DNA from: Alviniconcha marisindica
Taxonomy: Eukaryota; Mollusca; Gastropoda; Provannidae
DNA: 64,000 nt
Assembly (NCBI GenBank): GCA_018857735.1
Contig: JABMCL010002002.1
Coordinates: 472,501-536,500, forward strand
Reading direction: 5' to 3'
This document shows, piece after piece, positions 12,847 to 28,000 of this stretch; position 1 is the first letter of the stretch, and each line of letters starts with the position of its first letter. The position numbers and the translations under genes were made by a program. A model generated the notes under the pieces. That model worked only from the letters and a program-made list of their open reading frames with translations, did no database searches and had not been told where the DNA came from.

Positions 12847-15800
12847 TCAAACCACAGAAATACATACAAGACAGCCACAAAAACAAGACACCCTGACAGA
12901 CTGACCGTGTGTGCTGAAGCAGAGAGGGGTGTGCGCTGCACGGGGGTGCGCTTGTTGACACGGTTGTCCCACAGCACAATCTGACCCGAGTAGGTGCCAC
13001 CCAGCACAAGGTTGGGGTGGAACTTGGCAAAGCAACTGGACATGATTGGCGACTGCACACAGAATACCAGAGCAATTAGCCAACTGCACCCAGTATACCA
13101 GAGCAATGAGCCAGCTGCACACAGAATACCAGAGCAATCAGCCAACTGCATACAGAATACCAGAGCAATCAGCCAGCTGCAAACAGAATACCAGAGCAAT
13201 CCAGCCAACTGCACACAGTATACCAGAGCAACCAGCCAGCTGCACACAGAATACCAGAGCTATCAGCCAGCTGCACACAGAATACCAGAGCAACCAGCCA
13301 AACAGTCAAAACATCAGCTCATCTGCCACCAGTGAACAGCAGAGAGCAAAGCCACAATATTAGCCACATCTAACAGGTACTAACTTGCTGGTATGGACTG
13401 CATTCTTCAGACAAAGTTGTCTGAAATCAGGCTCACTCCACGCTGTGAAAAACGTATCATAGTGTTCATGCCGGACTTAAGATGGAAAAAGGGAGCTGTC
13501 TGACCTGGCAATGGAAGATGTATTCTGGAGTTTCCTTCTTGTACTTGATATTCCAAATAAGCGCCACGCCGTCCGGCACATTGGCGGCATCTTCGTTGGC
13601 ACTGTAGGAGGCCAGGAGCAGTTCTGGATGCTGCACAATCATAGCACATCGTTATCAGCTTCACACAGGTACTGTGAGCAATGGTAGTTTCCTACAGGTA
13701 TTCCGGGGTGTGATGCACAGTCATAACACATCATCAGTTGCATACAGGTACTGTGAACAATGGTAGTTTCACACATGTGTTCTGGGGGATGATGCACATT
13801 CTTAATATTCATCAGTTTCATACAGGTACTCTGAGCAATGGTAGTTTCACACAGGTATTCTGGGGGATGATATACATTCATAACAGATAATTTTCATAAT
13901 GCTTTTATTAGGACAGAAATTTTTATGAGGTAGACCTCGTAAAGAGGCAATTTTGATGTCATATGCACAGCTTGACGTCAGTTGGATTTCTCACATACTT
14001 ATTTATCCATGGCTTTTCACCCCGATGTTATTGTCATTTAATGTTTTGTGATTTGTGTGAATGTGTCATGAGTGTACTTGGCACCATAAAACATTGCAAT
14101 AAAGTTGTATCGTACTGTATTAACACATTGTCAGTTTCAAACAGTCATTCTGACATACAAACACAAACTGAAGGTCATCCCTTTTAACAGCAGATATCCA
14201 ACAGCTTTCAGATGTTTCACTGACAGTGACATTACACAGGAAGGTGACTATTTGCTGCCAAAGGTAAGTCCAGGCGACTGTCAGTAAAAGTGTGCACTTA
14301 CGTATCTCTGCCCACAAGTTAACCACTGAATCACACTGCAGTAAGTAACTTGGTGTTTAAACCCAGTCAACCAATACAGTTATATCAGGGCAAGAATGAC
14401 ACTGCTTTTGCATCAAAACACTGCATGCAGTTAATAACAAACACCTTTCCGTGTGACGCAACATTTTTTGTGGGATACAAGAAGACAAAAGACCATGCAC
14501 AAATGTTCAGCAAAAGTTACCTTTTTACAACAAAGGACAAATGTTTATTTTACATGAAAGCAACAAAAATGCGAAGACAGATTATCTGCGTACATTCTGT
14601 GTGCACCTCATGAATGTGGCAATCAAGCGTGTCTGTGTGTGCATGGCAGCATTGTGGCATACTTCAGTAACGTATTCCTTCAGAGGCTGACTGGTGAAGC
14701 ATACCTGTGACGACCAGTCGAGGCTTGTGATGATGCGGTGCTTGGACCACTTGTCATCATAGAAATCTCGGCTCAGCTTCAGCCTCTCCCCAGCCATGGC
14801 TTCACTGTCACACCGTACAATCACAGTTAGAGAGAGAGACATAGCAGAATACATATCAGCACACAATCCATTTGTTCAAACTTTTTTGTTTGGACACACA
14901 AGACAGAAAGGGAACAGACAGAAAAAGTCAGTAATTGGATTTTAACATCCTGTCACTAACACAGGGTCACCTCAGGATGGTCAAAATCAGTCAAAAGCAA
15001 AAGCACAGTCATGTCAAACATCTTTTCCTGTCTACTAATATTCTCAAGTCAAATCTACAAAATCAATCTATATATACACATATACAATAAAACATATACA
15101 CAAATTTTCAGAGTACCTTTATACTGCTCTTGTTTAAAAAATAATTAATTAAAAAAAGCATATACAGCTATATACCAGTATAGTGATAATATTAATAGTC
15201 GACCATTCTATGTGACTTATCAATACCAGAACTCATCTATATAAAAGAAATCAACAGAAACAATAAGAAATATATATCTAAATGCATCACCGCAAAGCTG
15301 CACATACTTGTTGCTTACTATCATCTAGCTGCTCAAAACAGCCTATCTCTTCACAAAAAATACTGGAGAATTTCCTGGGAAAAAGGTCAGGAAAATGGAC
15401 AATTATCAGAAAAATGACAGGACAGACAGAGCAACAGGACTAGGTAGAAATACTAGAAGAACATGAGCAGAGACAGGAACCGGGGAATCAAATGACAGTC
15501 CCGAGACTCCGGGCAGGAGGGGACATCACACGTCCCTAGCCACCCTCTGGGGGACAGATAGAAGAATAACTTCAGAGAGGGACGGATAAAAGTATAACTT
15601 CAGAGAGGGACAGATAAACGTATAACTTTACAGAGGGACGGATAGAAGTATAACCTCAGAGAGGGACGGATAAAAGTATAACTTCAGAGACGGACGGATA
15701 AAAGGATAACTTTACAGAGGGACAGATAGAAGTATAACTTCAGAGAGGGACGGATAAAAGGATAACTTTACAGTGGGACGGATAAAAGTATAACTTCAGA

Positions 15801-18496
15801 GAGGGACGGATAGAAGTATAACTTCAGAGAGGGATGGATAAAAGTATAACTTCAGAGAGGGACAGATAAAAGGATAACTTTACAGAGGGATGGATAAAAG
15901 TATAACTTCAGAGAGGGACAGATAAAAATATAACTTTAGAGAGGGACAGATAAAAGTATAACTTCAGAGTGGGATGGATAGAAGTATAACTTCAGAGAGG
16001 GACAGATAGAAGTATAACTTCAGAGAGGGACGGATAAAAGCATAACTTTAGAGATGGATGCATAAAAGTATAACTTTAGAGAGGAACAGATAAAACTATT
16101 AAAAGTATAACTTCAGAGTGGGATGGATAAAAGTATAACTTTAGAGAGGGACGAATAAAGGTATAACTTTAGAGAACAGACAAAAAGTATATCTTTAGAG
16201 AGGGACAGACAAAAGTATAACTTCAGAGAGGGATGAATACAAGTATAACTATAGAGAGGGGCAGATAAAAGTATAATGTTAGAGAGGGGCAGATAAAAGT
16301 ATAACTTCAGAGAGGGATGGATACAAGTATAACTTCAGAGAGGGACAGATAAAAGTATAACTTCAGAGAGGGACAGATAAAAGTATAACTTCAGAGGACA
16401 GACAAAAGTGTAACTTCTGAGATGGACAGACACAAGTGTAACTTCTGGGAGGGACGAATACAAGTGTAACTTCTGGGGGGGAGGGATAAAAGTATAACTT
16501 CAGAGACAGCCAGCATGGATCATGCTGTCCACAATCCCCATCCCACCACCTTCCCCCACCAAAAAACAAACTCACTCGTCCTTCCCTGCGCTGTCCTTGC
16601 CAGCATAGTCCACAAAGATGTCAACCTCCTCTGCCAAAGCTCGCTCAATGATGCGCGAGGAGTAATCAAAAAACTTCTGGAATTTCTCTGACATCAGGAT
16701 CTGTTTCTTCTCCTCTTCACTTAGCTCTGGCAATGCTGCAAACAGGGAAAGCTTAACGACTCACAAATGGCTACGCAACAGCCCCAGAAAATAACATTCA
16801 TCTATCTGCTTAGCAATCATCACTCAGTCAAAATCTAATTACTCTTTTGATGCAACTAACAATTGCTACCCCCACCAATCTCTGCCCCCCCCCCCCCCCC
16901 CACAATTGCTCCACCCCAATCTCTGCCCCCCCCCCCCACCAAAAAAGAAATCATATCTAAATCAGCATTATACAAGAATGATGGAAACAAACCAAATCCA
17001 AAATCTCTTTATTTTTAAAAACAACAAAAGAAAAGTAGAGCATGGAACTAAGCCAAAGCGACCTATGAGTTTTTTTTGTCTGGGTTTTTATTTTTAATCT
17101 AATAAATGGAAGTCTATATAATTTTGAATGAGCTACATTTTTTGTTGCTTTTCTCACTGATGGTGTTCGTTCTTTCTTTTCTTTTCTTTCTTTTCTATTC
17201 TCCATGAGGTTACCTGGGCCAAACATGATGCAGTCATACAGTGACCTGTTCTGCAGGCGAAGGACAAAAGGTAATGGTAAAGGTAACACTTACGTTTCTT
17301 TTCATCTTTCTGTTGCTCTTCCTGGGTGGTTGCCGGGGCGACCATCTCCACCTGCGGCATCTTGTGGCTGTGCCCATGACCCCTGAAGTGTGATCCTGGC
17401 CCTTCCAGCTCCATGAAGTCAAGGTCGTTGTCCTCATCTGAGCGATTCCCATCATCATAAACCAACACTATTTGGTTAATAATTTCACATTGCTGTCCTA
17501 TTACACCACTGCCTGGGTACACAACAACCACAACCACAACCACACACACACACACACACACATCAAAAACAACAACAAAAGAAGTGACCAACAAACTGTG
17601 AACAGTTGGCTGAGCACAGGCAAAAAACAAAAACAAAACAAAACTCTCAATTACACTAAATCCAAACACAAAATGGGAAAAGGAAAATCATCAGATCTTA
17701 CAAAAACAGTGACTGCAGAAACACACACAGGCACGCACGCACACACAGGCACGCACGCACACACACACACACACACTAAGTGGGAAGAAGACAAGGCCCT
17801 GTGATACAAGGAAAGAATGGAAAACAAAAGACAGCAAGGAAAAAATATTTCAGGCAAAACTTCACTATTTCAGTATCTCAGATCAGTGACTCACAGAAAG
17901 CAACATTCATGTCTTCTTTTGCCACACTGAGGTCAACGTTCAAGTCAAAGACTTGTTATTTCAATGCTGAACAAAAATGCTAAGCTGAGAATGCAGATAA
18001 ATTTAAAAGGGGAAATAATAATAAAACGTACGTATCCCCTCCCCCAAGAGATCACAAAAAGAGGTGTCAGCATCCCAGACACACAGAACTAAAACCAATA
18101 GGTAACCCTCTCCACCCCCCACCCCCTGAACTCATAGATCTGGAAGTCTAACTGAGCTGAATAGAGGGAGATTCACTTTTTTCATTGAAAACGCAACTTT
18201 CTTTAAAACAAAAACCACAATAACACATGTATAAAGTTCACATCAGGAGCATTACAAATAGCCAATTAGGTAAGTGTTTAAAAAGAAAAAAAAGAAAAAA
18301 AAGCATCAACAAAGAGCAGTGTATCATTTAAGAGCAGTGTATCATTTAATCTAGATACAAATCATTCCATTAAAAATTGTACAATAGTATCCACTTAGCA
18401 CCTGTCAGGTATGGCTTTTTAAGAAATGTCTGATTTCAAATTAAAGTTTGACCTTTTAGTTTGATGACTTTTACCATACAAAACACACACACGCAT

Positions 18497-18533
<37 letters not shown>

Positions 18534-19023
18534 CTCTTTTCATATTCAGTTACACACACACACACACACATACACACAGAATCTATGGCACATCATCAAA
18601 GAATCAACATACAAAAAGCCACAGGCTTTCAACATGCAGTTCACCATCAGTAGAAAAAGCACAGACTAACATTCACATCACAGGCACATGCAACCACTCC
18701 AAAAATACCAGACACTCATTATAAATGCAATCAACAAAAATCCCAAACTGTTTCAGGCCATAATTAAATCCATTCCAGGCATTGGGTGCAAGACCAGGCC
18801 ATGCATTTTGCAAAACATTAGGGTGCACAGAATGACCTTTAGTATAACCATACTGTGTGTGTGTGTGTGTATGTGTGTGCGCGCACGCACGTATGTGTGC
18901 ATGTGCCTGTTTAACATGTGCACATAAACAAGCACATGCCTGCACATAGCTTACACTCATAGCTAACATCTACATATAATTTGTGTGTTTATGATCAGTC
19001 ATAATGCAGTATTCAAGTATGAA

Positions 19024-19096
<73 letters not shown>

Positions 19097-22000
19097 TGAC
19101 AAACTACTATTTCATCATCATATTTGCTGACACGGGCTTAGTTAAAATGTTTCTGGGCACCACACAAAACCTTTCAAATGATTCAAATTTCAGACAGTCC
19201 ATTTCAGATTGTCTATTATTTTTAAATAGCCAGGTCCATTTGAGACAGTCCATTTCTGAAGGTCCATTTCAGACACTCCACTTAGATACTCCATTTCAGA
19301 CATTTTGGACAGTCCATTTTAGGCAGTCCACTTCATTCAGTTCTTTTCCAACAATCCATTTTAGAGTAAGACACACAATCCATTTTAAACAATGCAAATA
19401 TCCACCCCAACCAGTGACTGTCTATTACAGTTTCACTGATAGCCCGCTACATACACTACAAAGCCCATTATACTCTACAAGACAGCCCATTTCAGACAGT
19501 CCACTATCTTAGACAGCCCATTTCAGCAGTCCATTTCATGTACAGGTTCTTGTTCCAACAATCCATTTCCTGAGAGCCCATTCACAGAAACTGCAAGACA
19601 AATTTCAGACAGTCCATCAGAGTCCCTAATGCTTTAAATAGCCACCGCCAACCAGTCACTACTCATTAAAAGTTTCAGCTCATAGACAGTCCACTACATC
19701 AGCTACAAAGCCATTACCACTCACTTAGACAGCCCATTTCAGACAGTCCACTGCTTACAGACAGCCCATTTCAGAGCAGTCCATTACATCAGCCTTTCAG
19801 ACAGTCCATTACACTCAGCCTGTTACAGACAGCCCATTCAAACATCCACTACACTCAGTCTGTTACAGACAGCCCATTACACTACAGCCATTAGTCTTTA
19901 CAGACAGTCCATTTCAGACAGTCCATTACACTCAGCCTGTTACAGACAGCCCATTTCAGACAGTCCATTACACTCAGCCTGTTACAGACAGCCCATTTCA
20001 GACAGTCCAATACAGACAGTCCACTACACTCAGCCTGTTACAGACAGCCCATTTCAGACAGTCCAATACAGACAGTCCACTACACTCAGCCTGTTACAGA
20101 CAGCCCATTTCAGACCATCCATTTCAGACAGTCCACTACACTCAGCCTGTTACAGACAGTCCACTACACTCAGTCTGTTACAGACAGCCCATTTCAGACA
20201 GTCCACTACACTCAGTCTGTTACAGACAGCCCATTTCAGAGCATCCATTACAGACAGTCCACTACACTCAGCCTGTTACAGACAGTCCACTACACTCAGT
20301 CTGTTACAGACAGCCCATTTCAGACAGTCCCCTACACTCAGTCTGTTACAGACAGCCCATTTCAGAGCATACATTACAGACAGTCCATTGCACTCAGTCT
20401 GTTACAGACAGCCAATTTCAGACAGTCCACTACACTCAGCCTGTTACAGACAGCCCATTTCAAACAGTCCACTACACTCAGTCTGTTACAGACAGCCCAT
20501 TTCAGACAGTCCACCATAGACAGTCCCCTACACTCAGTCTGTTACAGACAGCCCATTTCAGACAGTCCACTACACTCATCCTGTTACAGACAGCCCATTT
20601 CAGACAGTCCACCATAGACAGTCTACTACACTCAGTCTGTTACAGACAGCCCATTTCAGAGCATCCATTACAGACAGTCCATTGCACTCAGTCTGTTACA
20701 GACAGCCAATTTCAGACAGTCCACTACACTCAGCCTGTTACAGACAGCCCATTTCAAACAGTCCACTACACTCAGTCTGTTACAGACAGCCCATTTCAGA
20801 CAGTCCACCATAGACAGTCCACTACACTCAGTCTGTTACAGACAGCCCATTTCAGACAGTCCATTACACTCAGCCTGTTACAGACAGTCCATTTCAGACA
20901 GTCCATTACACTCAGCCTGTTACAGACAACCCATTTCAGACAGTCCACCATGGACAGTCCACTACACTCAGTCTGTTACAAACAGCCCATTTCAGACAGT
21001 CCACTACACTCAGCCTGTTACAGACAGCCCATTTCAGACAGTCCACCATAGACAGTCCATTACACTCAGTCTGTTACAGACTGCCCATTTCAGAGCATCC
21101 ATTACCGACAGTCCATTGCACTCAGTCTGTTACAGCCAGCTCTGTTACAGATAGTCCACCACAGCCAGTACATTAAGACAGTCCACTCCATTACTGTCAA
21201 TGATCCATTCTCAGATTGTTCACTGCGAACACTAAAAGTTCATCACAGGCACTCCCCTACAGTTCATTACAGACAATCCATTGCAGACAGTCCACTGCAA
21301 AATCTACAGCTGTAGATAGTCCATTCCAGACAGTCCACTGCATACAATATAACAGTGAAAGTCTGTTACAAGCAGTCTGCTACACTTACAGAGTCCACTA
21401 CACTCTGTTTCAGACAGTCCACTACTGTTTATAACAAACAGCATGCATGATATAAAGGACTAGAAGTTCCCAGCAAAACACATGAGTTTTTGTTTTTTGT
21501 TTTTAATAATAATAATAATAATATATATTTTAAAAAAATGGCATACTAACTAGACAGACATGAATCATACACAGTTCAGGACATCCAGTTCAGGGAAGGG
21601 AATGTGCTTTTCAAAACATGGAGTTGGACACACACGAAACTCAGTAGAACTAGAATGGAACCTACAACGAGAATCCTCCCAGAGAATTACAAAAAAAAGG
21701 TCCCCCCCCCCCCCCCACAGGCGGATGCTCAAAATGTGCAAGTCATCAAGCAACTTGTATCTAAACAAATTGGGAAGAAAATCAAACTGAACAGAAACCA
21801 AGAGAAAGGACAGAAAAGAAAAAAGTCCACATTTTAATTACAATCTGACAGGACTCCCCCCCCCCCCCCCCCCCCCACCCACACATTTTTTTTTTTTTTT
21901 TTTTTTTTTGCTGCTGCTAAGTATTTCATGAAAATACTTAGTGTTTGAAATCACCCATTTAAGAACAGAAAGTGGCTGGTAAACAATGTCTGAATAACTG

Positions 22001-25000
22001 CACCTTTCCCTAATGCAACAGAACATGCATCACGCAGCAACCTACTGATGTTGATAAAACAGCTACAACAACAGTTTGTGAAAAGAGAACACAGCCTTAC
22101 TGCCTAGCGCACAACATCTGATGGAAACTTTGTGTCACAGAAGGTAGCAGTGAGTAATGAAGGAAGTGTAAAAATATGAATGTCCATACAAAAATATAAA
22201 AAACAATAACTTCTTCATTAGTATCATTCAAGTTTTGATTATAATAAATGCCTCCCATTTCATTTTTATCAGCACATGTATTTCTATGAATATTTATGTA
22301 TGTCCATACAAAAATATAAAAAACAATAACTTCTTCAACAGCATCATTCAAGTTTTGATTATAATAAATGCCTCCCATTTCATTTTTATCAGCACATGTA
22401 TTTCTATGAATATTCCTTTGTTACATTTAGAAGAAAAATCCACATGTAATACATACAAAATTTGCTCAGCTTGGTGCCTACAAAAATGTCTCTTTGCCCC
22501 CCTTTCTTTTAAATTATGATCTCCCAACACCCTTTTCCCTTAAATTATGATCTAAAGTAATCCATATACAAATATTTGTAATCAGAAATACTTGAGTGTA
22601 CTGGACTGGAATTTGACAAGAGTAGCATTAATCTCTTTTGCACAGCTGACTGACATGTGCTCATTACTTTCATACCAATGGCAGAAGATGTGCAATTTTG
22701 AAAAAGAATCTGTGCACTACCACAGAACCAATCAGACAACACAAAATGACACATAACCTTTGAACTGATTGAACAAAACAGCACTACAAGTATATAGTTC
22801 ACAGACTTAAGCATGTACAATCATGCTGGAGTGATAACACAAAGTACATCAAATAGTAAGAAATGAAAGTAAGTGCACAATCAGACCTATAAGTAACTAG
22901 ACCACATCAACCTTCAAAAACCCTTTTCTTTTGGCATTAAATGTAATGAATGGATTACCTCCATGTGAAAGCTTCCCCCCCTCCCACACACACACACACT
23001 TGTTATTTAATTTTTTACTGTTTTATCATTGATTCTGTTTTAAGGTCAACAAGAGATTCAAAGAGAAAGAATTTGTCTATTTCACTCTTTCTCAAAAAGA
23101 ATTATGTTTCGCATCTAATCTGCCCCCACCAGTTTCCCAACTACTTTCAAAAATGAATAATAATGCACAAAATGACTAAGCAATGTGTCCAAGTTAAAAA
23201 CAGTTATATACCTGCAAAAGTTACAATTTTCTTGATATCTATAGATTTTTTGTTTCTTTATTTTACAGTACACATAACATTATCAATATGCTCAGTTCAC
23301 TCACATTCGAAACATGGTACTTTCTTAGCAGCTTTCACAGATTCTGTTAACCAAAACTTTCCCATCTCTCACAGACAAAACTCAATTGGGTCTTACGGAT
23401 AATCTGAACATCATCTGTCACTGTGACTGAAAAGATTCAATGAACAAATGAACAAACAAAAATTAATGGTCAGTCTTGTCATTCAGTCACAGTGCACTTA
23501 GTATGTCAACAAAGATTTTCGCACTTGTAAAGTCTGACCTCCCGCATGATGGCCTCATACAGGTCATTTTAATGTAGCTGTGTGCCATGATGCCAGTGTT
23601 TTGCAACAAAAGGACCCTTTGTCTTGCTCAATGTTGCAAACAATTTTATTTGATCCAAAATACTGTACAAAGGGTACAAAGGGTATGTTTATTCATATTC
23701 AGCTCACCATGATAATTTTTTGCCTGTCAAAGAAAATGATGACCCATGTCTGTAAATGAGATGGATTAAAATAACAGGTAGCAGAACCCCAGTTCATAAA
23801 ACAACTCTCTTGTGGCCCTAAACAGGACTAAAGGACTTCAAAATTGGCATGAACATGCAAAACTCAATAGAATCTATAATTTGCATTTAGGCGTGCATAG
23901 GTTTCAAAGATCTCACTAAAACATCATCTGAAAGAACACCAACTTTTGTATCTATTTTTGTCTAAAAAAGAAACCGCCAATGACCTTTAGAGACATGCTA
24001 ACCTCACAAAAAGACCTGACCCAGTCCATGCACGTCTAACAACCAGTACAAAGTGGTTGGGGCTCTATCGATCAGAACTTGGAGGATATCACCATGACAA
24101 GTTTTAACCTCATTTTGATCACCACCATACTTCAATGTTAAAGTTTATGCTCCACACTAGTGAGCCTGATGGTAGGCTGGACTAACAATGATCATTACAC
24201 AACTCACAGGCACATGTTGGTTTTTTTCTTCTTCAGGCATGTCTAAAATTAAAGATAAAAAACTAAATCTAACCAATAAACAAAACAAAAACAAAAAACT
24301 TGTTCCTAAAAAGACAAAAATAACTTTTTTCATTTCCAGCAGAAAGGACACACAGACTGCTGACATCTTTGTCTGAACACCGAAACAACACAAAAACAGG
24401 GATTTGTCCACAACAGCTCTCCATCAAAAGCAAACGAGCTAACAACATCGCCAAAAGATACTAGGAGGAAGGAAAGGAGGGAAGGCTTGCAGGCTGAGTC
24501 AACAGATGCTGACAAGAAATATCATTACCTTCATCGTCAATAAACTCATCATCCCACTCCAGCTCATGAGAGACAAACCTAGGCCCGTAACCACTAGACC
24601 TGGGCGAGCCTGAGCAGCCATAGGAGACACAGTCAAACAATTAGGCCAGGGCAGGGTGACAGTGTCATGCTTCAGAGCTTCCTTTGTTTACTTGTCAATG
24701 CAATAGGCATCACAGAGGCAGTCTGTCCTTCTGGTTGGTGTTACATTGTTATTTTGGTTTGGTTCATTTTCACTTGTGAATGTTATCGGAAAATTGCAAT
24801 GGGCATCACAGGAGCAATCTGTCCTTCTGGTTGGTGGGTTCTGTTATTTTGGCTTGGTTTATTTTGGCTTGACAATTTTATCAGAAAATTGCAATGGGCA
24901 CCACAGGAGCAGACTTTTGTCATGACATCACAGGAGCAATCTGTCTTTCTGGTTGGTGTGTTTTGGTGTTATTTTGGCTTGGTTGATTATTCTTTGCTTG

Positions 25001-28000
25001 TGAATTGTTATCAGAAAAAAAATTGCAATGGGCATCACAGGAGCAGACTTTTGTCATGACATCACAGAAGCAATCTGTCTTTCTGGTTGGTGTGTTTTGT
25101 TGTTATTTTGGCTTGGTTTATTCTTTGCTTGTGAAATGTTATCAGAATTTTTTTGCAAATGGGCATCGCAGAAGCAACTTATCCATCTATTTTGGGGGTT
25201 GTGTACTTTTGTCATGACATTGCATGAGTTAGCTTGCAATCCATATCAATAAATTGTCAATCCACTGCAGCGTTAAATGTAATGAGAGCAGTGAGTTTGT
25301 CTTAAGCCCATTCTTAATTGGGCGAATGTTACTTCGCGAACCTAGTTGGAAGTATTCGGCGAAGCTAGTTGGTTCTTAATTGGGCAAACTTTTCTTCGCG
25401 AACATAGTTGGAGGTATTCGTTGAAGCTATATTCGGGGTCCAAAAAGCTTCGCTCAACATGTTCTGGAACATTCGCCCTATTTGATGATCATTGTCTCTG
25501 ATTGGCTGAGAGCAGAACTCTCCTGTGGATGAAGAAAAAATAAAAATAAAAATGGAGGACGGTGTCACTAGGTTCTCCACTCGCTTCAGAGGGAATTTGT
25601 TTATTTGTTGACTTGTGGGAGGCGCAGCCTTGTCTCGGAGACCCAGAATGAGATAGTAGTTAGTTGAATTACCCTGTGAGGGATGATGAAAGTATATTGA
25701 CTTGACTTTAGCCTACATTTTCGATCATGCTGTCTGCGTCTGCCCAAGTTCGGGCCGAAGCTTGCATCTCATTAGAAGCCAGTTGAGAACGAAGTAAAGT
25801 TTGGACTGTCCGAACCATATTCGGCAAACTAAAAGTTCAACTAAGAAACGAATCATAGTTCATCGAAGTGTCCAAAGTATGTTCGGCGAACAAACATTCG
25901 CCCAGTTAAGAACGGGCTTTAGGTTGTGGAATTTGCTTCCACATCTTATGCGCTGGTTTGATTTGATGAATGGTTTGATTCTGGACAGTCTCAAATCAGA
26001 ATCTGATGGGTTTTTGTTGCTGTTGTTTGTTTGTTTGCTTTTTGTTGTTTTTCTAAACATAAATGATTATCTAATCCCATTCATACAACATTTTGCAATG
26101 CACTGCTGATAAATTAATTTTAAATACTGAGAAAAAAGAAAGAAAAAAACACCCTTATTAATTCAAAGTTAACAATGTTGATTTCTTTCTTTATTTATTG
26201 GAGGGGTTTATAATCATAAACAGTAATAAGCACTAAGGCAGAAACACTGATTTTTTTCAATCCAAACAACATTTTTTTTTTTTAAAGCTGTAGTAGAATG
26301 TGTTCATTCTTCAACATATTTACCTCTTTTTTTTCTTTCTTTTCTTCTTTCAACAAAAAGAATGGGGGGGGGGGGGGGGGGGGGGGAAGAGAGAAGGCGC
26401 ATCTGCTTGTGCCATTGTGGTTGTATGAGCAACAAAAAATAACTCTGAACTGAAAGCTTCACCGCTTCACCATGCAGAACAAAAACAGAAGTACGCAAAC
26501 TTCAAAACCTAACAGTAACACAGCCTAGAACCCATTTCACTTTTTTTTCTTTTTTCTTTTACTTTTTGTTCATAAGTAAAAGAATAATAAAAAAATTAAA
26601 AGAAAGAAACAAAAACACAATATTTCATCACCATACATCAAGCTGAAGTCATTAAAAGAGAAAGAAAGAAAGAATGATTTTTACTTTGAAAATTAGGGAA
26701 AGATGCTGTTACTACGGTAACAACAAATCACAACACTCCAAACACACGTACCATGACGAGAGCTGCTGGATTCCGATAATGAACGATCTAGGTAAACAAC
26801 ATGTCAAGTAACCATTGGTCAGAGTTTTGCTACTGAGCTTTAATGATTGCTCAAACTATATGAATTAGTGAAATGGAAAGGATTTTGATGATGAAGCATT
26901 TAGATGTGCATGACAAGTATAAACTTGCCAAAGTTGTGAAAAAATGAATGGGAGATGAAATGTTTCCCATGAAACAGAAACTTAAAATCAAAATCAAAAT
27001 ACAGACCACAATTTGTTTTAAAAGTACCCATAATACTGACTTAACAGACTGAACAACTGAACAACAAACAAAATACAAGTACTGTGCACCTCTAAATCCC
27101 TACATGATTTGCTCCTCATTGTCAACCCCATTTTTCTTAATCTTAAACATTATTTTTCTTTTTATTTGAACTTTTGTCAAGTGATCTTATCTTGGGATGA
27201 GCCCTACGTGTTTCTAATGACAACTACATAGCACTGGTCTCTGCTTCTAAGCAGACCCAAGGGGCCTCTGCGCTCTAGAAGTCTGAATGAGTGACTGTAG
27301 CTTTACAGTGTTTTCAATATCCACCACAGTGGTTACATACAATGCTGTTTGGTAGTTACGTGGCTGGTACCACAAGCAACTGCTGCCATCTCAGCACACC
27401 TTCTGTGTACATCATACAATCATGCACCCGTTTACAGTGCCATTTATTCAAAGCCACATACCTTCCACTTGCACTTTTGGCAAATGATCAGGATCTTTCA
27501 TATGCTACTGTGATAACACAGAGGTGGAACAGATACCCTGCCGGGACTCAAACAAGTGACCTTCCAATCATGAGTCCGGCGTTCTACCACTGAGCTATCC
27601 CCCCTCCCTTTAATGCAAGACATCCCAAACAAAAATTCACCTTACTCTTACATCTCCCCAATGAGAATGGTCTTCTAGATGGTGAAACTAACCAGAAACA
27701 TTCACTGTGAGAACTTAACTTTCTTCCCACAAAGTTCAAAAGAGAAGTCGGAAGTAAAAAAACTTTAAACTTCTTGTTTCATCAAATTAAAATATAATGT
27801 ATACAGCATTAAAGAAAACAAAACACAACTAAATATTAGATTCTACTGCATTGAGATGTTCTGCTCAAGAATCCCAATAAAATCAAATAAAAAACAAATT
27901 CTTTATAAAGCGGCCAACGGAAATTTGAGTAGCTTGCCCCCAACAAAGCCAGCTGCAACAGCCTTGAATGCTACTAGGTACCATGCAGCCTACCAAATGG

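Noticed and set aside
27527..27602. tRNA-Met gene
   Set aside because: A, B and anticodon-like parts are present, but the acceptor stem does not pair and the same body occurs without the head at 56680, so it is a SINE.
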